64,000 bases of DNA, taken from UMGS1766 sp963597355 (GTDB lineage: Bacteria > Bacillota > Clostridia > Oscillospirales > Oscillospiraceae). The DNA lies in contig CAVBPR010000013.1 in NCBI GenBank assembly GCA_963597355.1, positions 69,282 to 133,281 on the forward strand, given 5' to 3'. Positions within the stretch are counted from its first letter, which is position 1, and the number at the start of each line of letters is the position of its first letter. This document shows positions 59,579 to 64,000 of this stretch, piece by piece. The position numbers and the translations under genes were made by a program. The notes beneath the pieces are model-generated. The model was not told where the DNA came from, made no database searches, and saw only the letters and a program-made list of their open reading frames with translations.

Positions 59579-59968
59579 TCACCCCGCAGTCATATCCACA
59601 CCGGAACTATCTTTCACCGTCTCAGAGATGATCTCCACCACCACCTGATTGGGCAGGCAGACGATGCTCTGCCCGTCCCGATGCACACGTCCGGTGTGAA
59701 TGCACACACCATCAGGACATGAGGCCTCCTCGATGCGGGCGGAGCCGTCCTCAATAACCAGCAGATTTGTGCCGCCGTTCGCACCGGTGATGGTGTAGGA
59801 GGTGTTCTCATTCAACGGATAGCTGGCCGTGACCGTACCTGCAACCCGCACCTGCGCCATTCCGCCGCCGGCGGAACGCAGCAACAGCACGGCAGCCAGC
59901 ACCGCGCCGAACGCAAGCACAGCGGCAAATAGGATCAGATCCGCTTTTCGTAATTTGAATAATTCCAT
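59579..59968 (-). CDS. NusG domain II-containing exported protein
   Basis: A 129-residue protein with one N-terminal membrane segment (ADLILFAAVLAFGAVLAAVLLL) and an extracytoplasmic NusG-II domain ending in SCPDGVCIHTGRVHRDGQSI and VCLPNQVVVEI; the CPDGxC pair could bind a metal or form a disulfide. The protein pairs with Gx-type and ApbE genes in many Clostridia. GAGGAGG precedes the ATG at 59968. Function unknown. Confidence 0.85.
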   Translation of the reverse strand: MELFKLRKADLILFAAVLAFGAVLAAVLLLRSAGGGMAQVRVAGTVTASYPLNENTSYTITGANGGTNLLVIEDGSARIEEASCPDGVCIHTGRVHRDGQSIVCLPNQVVVEIISETVKDSSGVDMTAG

Positions 59969-60050
59969 GGGACGCCTCCTCAGAGATGGCGGCAAGGCCG
60001 CCCCCGCAATGCAGGGGTGGCCTTGCCGGATATGGGTGGATGTGGTTCGC

Positions 60051-63000
60051 TCAGCGCGTCTCGCGCTTCTTGAGCAGGATCAGCACAAACACCGCGCCGC
60101 TGAGCAGCAGCAGACCTGCAAAGATGACCATGTGGCCCTCGTCCGCGGTCTTGACTGTGCCGCCAGGGACACTGTCCGTCTTGGTGCTCGTGCCAGTACC
60201 GGAATTCGTGCCGGTGCTGGTGTTGGTGTTGCTGCCGGTGTTGGTGTTATTACCCGCATTACCGTTGTCGTCAGTGTTGCCGTTATTGTTGTTATTGTCG
60301 TTGTCACCCTTGTTGTCGTCGTTCTGGTTCGGGTCGGCGACGGTCAGGGTGAAGGTCAACTCGGGATAACCGGTGGCGGCGATCTTCAGCTCATAAGTGC
60401 CGGGCTGGGCGAAGATGGCCGTGCCGTTGGCCGCCGCAGTCAGGTCGATGGTGCCGTCAGCCTTGACGATGGTGACAGAGCCACGGCCGGAAGCGGCATA
60501 TGCCGTGTCGTTGACGGTGACGGAGGTGATGCCCTTCAGGTAGGCATTGAAGTCCTCCTCGCTCACGCCCTCAGCGGGAGTCAGTGCGGGAGCGCTGTTA
60601 TCACCATTGAACCGAGCTGCCGCTTCATTGGTGCTCAGCACGAAGGTGGCAGTAATCGGCGCATACTTGCCGCTCTCATCGGTGATGGTCAGGGTGTACT
60701 GGCCGGGCTTGGCATTTTTATAGAACAGCTGGCTGTCGTTCACCGCCGTCTCAAGGCCGTCCACGGAGTATACCGCGACAAAGTCATCCGGCAGATTCAC
60801 TTCAAAGGGCACTGCCCCGCTGCCAGCCGTGCCTTCGGATACTGTAGCGTCTGCATCGAACTTAATCGGCACATACAGGCTCGTGTCGATGGTGTAGATA
60901 CCCGCATCGGTGTAATAGGTAATCTGGGTGATGGTCTGACCCATGATGGCCTCATAGTGCGCAGAGGAAGTGGGGCTGCCGTGCACCTCGGCAGTGAAGC
61001 CGGTGCAGAAGGCCAGCTCACTGACGCGCCAGATGTTCTCCAGATGGCGCAGGCCATAGCTCGTGCCCTCCTTGGTACCCAGCACAACGGCATAGACCGT
61101 GCTGACTTCCTCGGGGAGACCGTTCACGTCGATCTGATAGTCACCGTACTGGCTGTCGGTGCTCAGGTCAGCAGTGACATCGCTCAGAGCCATTTTGTCG
61201 CCCTGCACCGCGCCAAACGTGAACTTGCCGTCCGTGCCCTTCGTCAGCTCCTTGTAGCTGGCGGGCGCTTCGCTGAGAACATAGTAGGAATAGCTGGCGC
61301 TCTCAAACAGAGCGGCCTTGCCGACGTACTCGGTGGTGGTGGTCTTGCCCCTGTTGGTCACGGTGACAGAAACCGTGCTGTCGTCTGTCACCTGCGTCAG
61401 GCCTTCCAGAATGGAAGCATCTGTGACCTTCACTGCGTAGGTGATACCGGTGATGTCACTGCCGTCGCTGTTCACATGATAAGAGCCGCCCACCAGCGTG
61501 CCAGTGCGGGTCTTGTTTAGGGTGGCGGAGGAAATGGTGTCCACGCTGACGGTGTTGTTCACCTCTGCGGCGTAGAAGTCAGCGTAGGGAATGTTCATCA
61601 GGACATAGTCCAGATTGTCCACTGCCTCGGTCAGGTGCTTGATCTGCTCCTTGACTGCCGCCTTGTACAGCGTCTTGGTGCTGGCCAGCATCTCCACGGA
61701 CTCTGCCAACTCTGCCTGGAAGCTGCTCCAGGTCTTATCGTTGTTGACACCCTGGGTTCTGTTCTTGTTTGCATCAATCAGTGCCTGCAGCTCTGCCTTA
61801 TCTTCCTCGCTCGCAGGTTCGTGCTTGGCGATATTGTTTTCGGTCACGTTGAGCTTGATGATCGTATCGGTGTAGCCCAGCGCGTGGATGGTGACCGTCC
61901 AATAGCCGGTCTTGTCCGCAACAGAGCCGCCGGTCCGGATGGAATCTGTCAGACCCAGCTGAATGCCCATGGACTTGTGCATCCAGTTGTCTGCGGCAAA
62001 CTTCGTGCCGTAAGTAGCCTGTGCATTGGTGCAGGTCTCGTCGCTGCCGTAGTAAGTCCAGACGACGGACTGCATCCGGGAGCCCAGCTCGCCGTAATTG
62101 CCGTTCAGGTCAACGCGGATGGTCTCGCCGAAGCTGCCCACATCGTCACCCTCGCGAAGATTGACGGTGTAGCCGGTGGCCGTTTTCAGGGCTTCGCCCT
62201 TGATGCCGGAGGTCGTGCCGGTCTGTGCCTTGCTGAAGGTGAAGCTGCCGTCAGTGTTCTTGGTAGCCTCTCTCAGGCCGTTGGTATTCGCATCCACAGC
62301 CGCGATCAGGTCATAGGCAGGGAGCTGACCTTCAGCATAGCCGCCGACGATCTGACTGCCGTTGGAAACGGTGGCATACTTCGCCTTGAAGGCTTCTGCG
62401 TCCTCAGTCTTGACCCTGACGGGAACATACTTCACACCGGTCACTTCGTAGTGATCCATGTTGACGCCATTGATCACACCCTTGTTCCAACTGACAGACG
62501 TACCGTCGGTCAGATAGATGGTCTTTCCATCCGCAGACCAATGGGACACTTCATAGCTGGTGCCGTCAACAGCATAGATTACAGCATTGCACTGGAAGCT
62601 ACCGCGGTGCAGACCGTGGTTGGTGGTAGCACGGGAAACCACGTCAAACGCGCCCTTGTCGCTCTCACCCCGGCTGTCCTCGTCGCTAGAGGAAGCGGTA
62701 CTGCCTGCAGCGGTCACTCCCTCATTCGCCCAGTACTCCGCCCAGGACAGGCCGGCGTACAGGTAGGTGTAGCCGTCATCGGGCTCTTCGGGTGCAGGAT
62801 CAGGGTCAACAGGGTCGGTGCTGGCCTTGACCAGCGCATCCACAGCGGCAATCAGTGCGGTGAGCTGATCATCCACATCGGCCTGTGCCGCATCGGCATT
62901 GTCCAGCACATCCTGTGCGTTCTTCAGCGCAGTCTGGAATGCAGTCCAGCTCTCGGCGGTGTAATCGGTCTCAGTCAGAGCCTTCACCTCATCCACCTTG

Positions 63001-63461
63001 GACTGGAGCTTGGTTCTGTCCACAGTCTGCGTGTCAGGAACGTCAGTGCCCCCCGCCTGTTTCAGCGCATTATCCACGGCACTGATGATTGCCTTAGAGC
63101 TATAAGTAGCACCAGAAACAGTATCCACTTCATCGGTGCTGGTCTTACCCGTCAGCTGATCTGCAATACCAGTGACTCTTTTATTGCCCTCTAATGCTTT
63201 TTCAAAATAATCAACATTGTCATCGCTAACGGAACAATTACTAGACAATGCCACTCCAGCGATCTTGCCCTCTGTAATTGTAACATCGAGCGAAATGGGA
63301 TACGCCTCGAAATTTGTTCCATCGGACTCTACGGTCGCTGTTCCCGTATAAGTGCCGTCTTTGTAGCTCTGCGTCGCTACTTCTGCGAAGGCGGCGGTGG
63401 GGATCAGGCTCAGCGCCAGCGCCAAAGACAGCAGCAGCGAGAGCAGTTTCTTCGGTTTCAT
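60051..63461 (-). CDS. Giant surface protein: FMN-binding domain plus two Tp47-like modules
   Basis: A 1136-residue exported protein. Signal peptide 1-26 (ends TAAFA), FMN_bind domain about 33-137 with acceptor Thr119 in DTVSGATYSS, helical FIVAR-like segments about 148-213 and 553-620, a Tp47-like module about 231-540 (GLSWAEYWANEG, AFDVVSRATTNHG, TYYGSDETCTNAQATYGTK), a second more divergent copy about 622-870 (YADFYAAEVNNTVSVDTISS), Ig-like C-terminal repeats to about 1042, an Asn/Gly/Thr-rich wall-spanning linker to 1096, then a membrane helix and KKRETR. Tp47 is the 47-kDa penicillin-binding lipoprotein of Treponema pallidum; resemblance is from memory. First gene of the operon, likely the outermost flavoprotein. 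Confidence 0.85.
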   Translation of the reverse strand: MKPKKLLSLLLSLALALSLIPTAAFAEVATQSYKDGTYTGTATVESDGTNFEAYPISLDVTITEGKIAGVALSSNCSVSDDNVDYFEKALEGNKRVTGIADQLTGKTSTDEVDTVSGATYSSKAIISAVDNALKQAGGTDVPDTQTVDRTKLQSKVDEVKALTETDYTAESWTAFQTALKNAQDVLDNADAAQADVDDQLTALIAAVDALVKASTDPVDPDPAPEEPDDGYTYLYAGLSWAEYWANEGVTAAGSTASSSDEDSRGESDKGAFDVVSRATTNHGLHRGSFQCNAVIYAVDGTSYEVSHWSADGKTIYLTDGTSVSWNKGVINGVNMDHYEVTGVKYVPVRVKTEDAEAFKAKYATVSNGSQIVGGYAEGQLPAYDLIAAVDANTNGLREATKNTDGSFTFSKAQTGTTSGIKGEALKTATGYTVNLREGDDVGSFGETIRVDLNGNYGELGSRMQSVVWTYYGSDETCTNAQATYGTKFAADNWMHKSMGIQLGLTDSIRTGGSVADKTGYWTVTIHALGYTDTIIKLNVTENNIAKHEPASEEDKAELQALIDANKNRTQGVNNDKTWSSFQAELAESVEMLASTKTLYKAAVKEQIKHLTEAVDNLDYVLMNIPYADFYAAEVNNTVSVDTISSATLNKTRTGTLVGGSYHVNSDGSDITGITYAVKVTDASILEGLTQVTDDSTVSVTVTNRGKTTTTEYVGKAALFESASYSYYVLSEAPASYKELTKGTDGKFTFGAVQGDKMALSDVTADLSTDSQYGDYQIDVNGLPEEVSTVYAVVLGTKEGTSYGLRHLENIWRVSELAFCTGFTAEVHGSPTSSAHYEAIMGQTITQITYYTDAGIYTIDTSLYVPIKFDADATVSEGTAGSGAVPFEVNLPDDFVAVYSVDGLETAVNDSQLFYKNAKPGQYTLTITDESGKYAPITATFVLSTNEAAARFNGDNSAPALTPAEGVSEEDFNAYLKGITSVTVNDTAYAASGRGSVTIVKADGTIDLTAAANGTAIFAQPGTYELKIAATGYPELTFTLTVADPNQNDDNKGDNDNNNNNGNTDDNGNAGNNTNTGSNTNTSTGTNSGTGTSTKTDSVPGGTVKTADEGHMVIFAGLLLLSGAVFVLILLKKRETR

Positions 63462-63502
63462 GAAAACACTCCTTTCATCTCTTCTCATCTGTCTGGCTGA
63501 TT

Positions 63503-63518
63503 GTTAGCTATACCTAAC
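63503..63518. promoter_or_regulatory. GTTAG-N6-CTAAC box 1
   Basis: GTTAGCTATACCTAAC, the nearest of three boxes, 42 bases before the giant flavoprotein start and overlapping TATATAG, a likely -10 region on the minus strand. The pattern TTAG-N6-CTAA resembles DtxR/IdeR-type iron boxes. Confidence 0.6.
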
Positions 63519-63570
63519 TATATAACAGGGCAATGCGTCCCCCCCAAAAAAGAGCTGCCCCCCTATTGTT

Positions 63571-63586
63571 GTTAGAATAACCTAAC
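63571..63586. promoter_or_regulatory. GTTAG-N6-CTAAC box 2
   Basis: GTTAGAATAACCTAAC, same arms and same 6-base spacer as box 1, 68 bases upstream of it. Confidence 0.6.
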
Positions 63587-63643
63587 CACCGTATAAACAG
63601 CGCTCCCCTCCTCCAGAACGGGAGAAGGGGAAAACCAGCCAGC

Positions 63644-63659
63644 ATTAGTTGTCACTAAC
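63644..63659. promoter_or_regulatory. ATTAG-N6-CTAAC box 3
   Basis: ATTAGTTGTCACTAAC, one arm base different, 73 bases upstream of box 2. The regular spacing of about seven helical turns suggests cooperative binding. The remaining stretch to 63,903 holds no gene that I can support. Confidence 0.5.
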
Positions 63660-63903
63660 CGATACCGCAATAATATAACAAGAAATTAAAACCAAGTCAA
63701 TAGGATTTTAAAGGGATTTTAAATTTTTCTGATTTTTCTGAAGCTGCACCGCAGTAAACAAAACGGCGAGCCGATGCCCGCCGCCGCTCCTGTTCGGAGA
63801 AGAAATTTTTCTATCTGTGGTTTTTATGTGGTCAAGGGTGGAAACGGCCTGTTTTTGCTGAAAATGCGATTTTGAGATTTCAGACCAAATAAAGTAAAAT
63901 TGC

Positions 63904-63946
63904 AAAAAAATAAACCCGATAACATGCATAACATGTTATCGGGTTT
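63904..63946 (-). terminator. Terminator of tRNA-Ala
   Basis: Minus strand AAACCCGATAACATG pairs with CATGTTATCGGGTTT, followed by seven T, starting right at the tRNA CCA end. Confidence 0.85.
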
Positions 63947-64000
63947 GGTGGACCTGATCGGATTCGAACCGACGACCCCCACAATGCGAATGTGATGCGC
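63946..64000 (-). tRNA. tRNA-Ala (anticodon CGC), 5' part beyond window edge
   Basis: The minus strand gives anticodon arm TCACA-TTCGCAT-TGTGG with anticodon CGC, T arm GTCGG-TTCGAAT-CCGAT, acceptor strand CAGGTCC, A73 and encoded CCA. U70 in the acceptor allows the G3-U70 pair that marks alanine tRNAs, but base 3 is not in the window. Its last 29 bases are repeated at 48,844. Confidence 0.8.

Noticed and set aside
59829..63194. Long antisense frames across the NusG-II and giant flavoprotein genes
   Set aside because: The flavoprotein frame has signal peptide, domains and anchor; the antisense frames are repetitive Gly/Val/His-rich shadows.
63503..63659. Boxes GTTAG-N6-CTAAC as a CRISPR array
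   Set aside because: Only three short palindromes with differing internal spacers and no cas genes; they fit operators.

Overview
The window reads as chromosomal DNA of an anaerobic, low-to-moderate GC Firmicute of class Clostridia, most likely a gut Oscillospiraceae/Ruminococcaceae relative (Flavonifractor, Oscillibacter, Intestinimonas type). This placement is an inference. It rests on type III glutamine synthetase beside type I, DapL-type lysine synthesis, ANTAR and T-box control, TTGACA/TATAAT promoters, a butyrate-type CoA transferase, and a flavin/iron-sulfur respiratory-like gene set. No species call is possible from sequence alone.

Layout. 0-6.7 kb is nitrogen assimilation: glnA, an ANTAR regulator, dapL and gltB (cut by the left edge) on the minus strand, with the type III glutamine synthetase gene diverging from glnA. 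The glnN leader carries a full ANTAR two-hairpin antiterminator and the gltB leader carries its second hairpin, so the regulator and its probable RNA targets sit together. 6.7-12.7 kb is a minus-strand operon that looks like sulfur scavenging: a consensus promoter over a palindrome, a Cys-rich leader peptide and attenuator, a YezD-like protein, a sulfonate/taurine-type ABC transporter, a molybdopterin oxidoreductase and its ferredoxin subunit. 12.8-18.6 kb holds a DivIVA-like protein, a lone fumarase beta subunit, an rRNA methyltransferase, a LysR regulator, and a divergent CoA transferase plus a 6-oxocamphor-hydrolase-like crotonase. 18.8-24.3 kb is a dlt-like operon with an extra PLP decarboxylase. 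25.7-31 kb is the fatty-acid operon acpP-fabD-fabG-fabF-fabZ-accD-accA. 32.2-40.9 kb has tRNA-Arg, rpoC, rpoB, a small membrane protein and tRNA-Leu. 41-48.7 kb is a T-box(Trp)-controlled trpEGDCF-transaldolase-trpBA operon.

48.8-64 kb appears to be an island. A 29-base 3' piece of a tRNA at 48,844 is repeated (28/29) at the 3' end of a tRNA-Ala(CGC) running off the right edge. Between them lie an MFS transporter, a flavoenzyme fragment, a cysteine-desulfurase-like fusion overlapping a fucose-isomerase-like gene, a divergent LysR, and then a visibly GC-richer, tightly overlapped seven-gene operon for extracytoplasmic flavoproteins: an FMN-binding/Tp47-like giant surface protein, a NusG-II protein, a Gx-type membrane protein, ApbE flavin transferase, two more FMN-binding proteins (up to five flavin sites) and a NapH-like iron-sulfur membrane protein. 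Three GTTAG-N6-CTAAC boxes precede it, suggesting metal/iron control.

The most novel-looking parts are this flavoprotein operon and its Tp47-like modules, the dlt-like operon with a decarboxylase, and the Cys-rich attenuator ahead of the molybdoenzyme operon.
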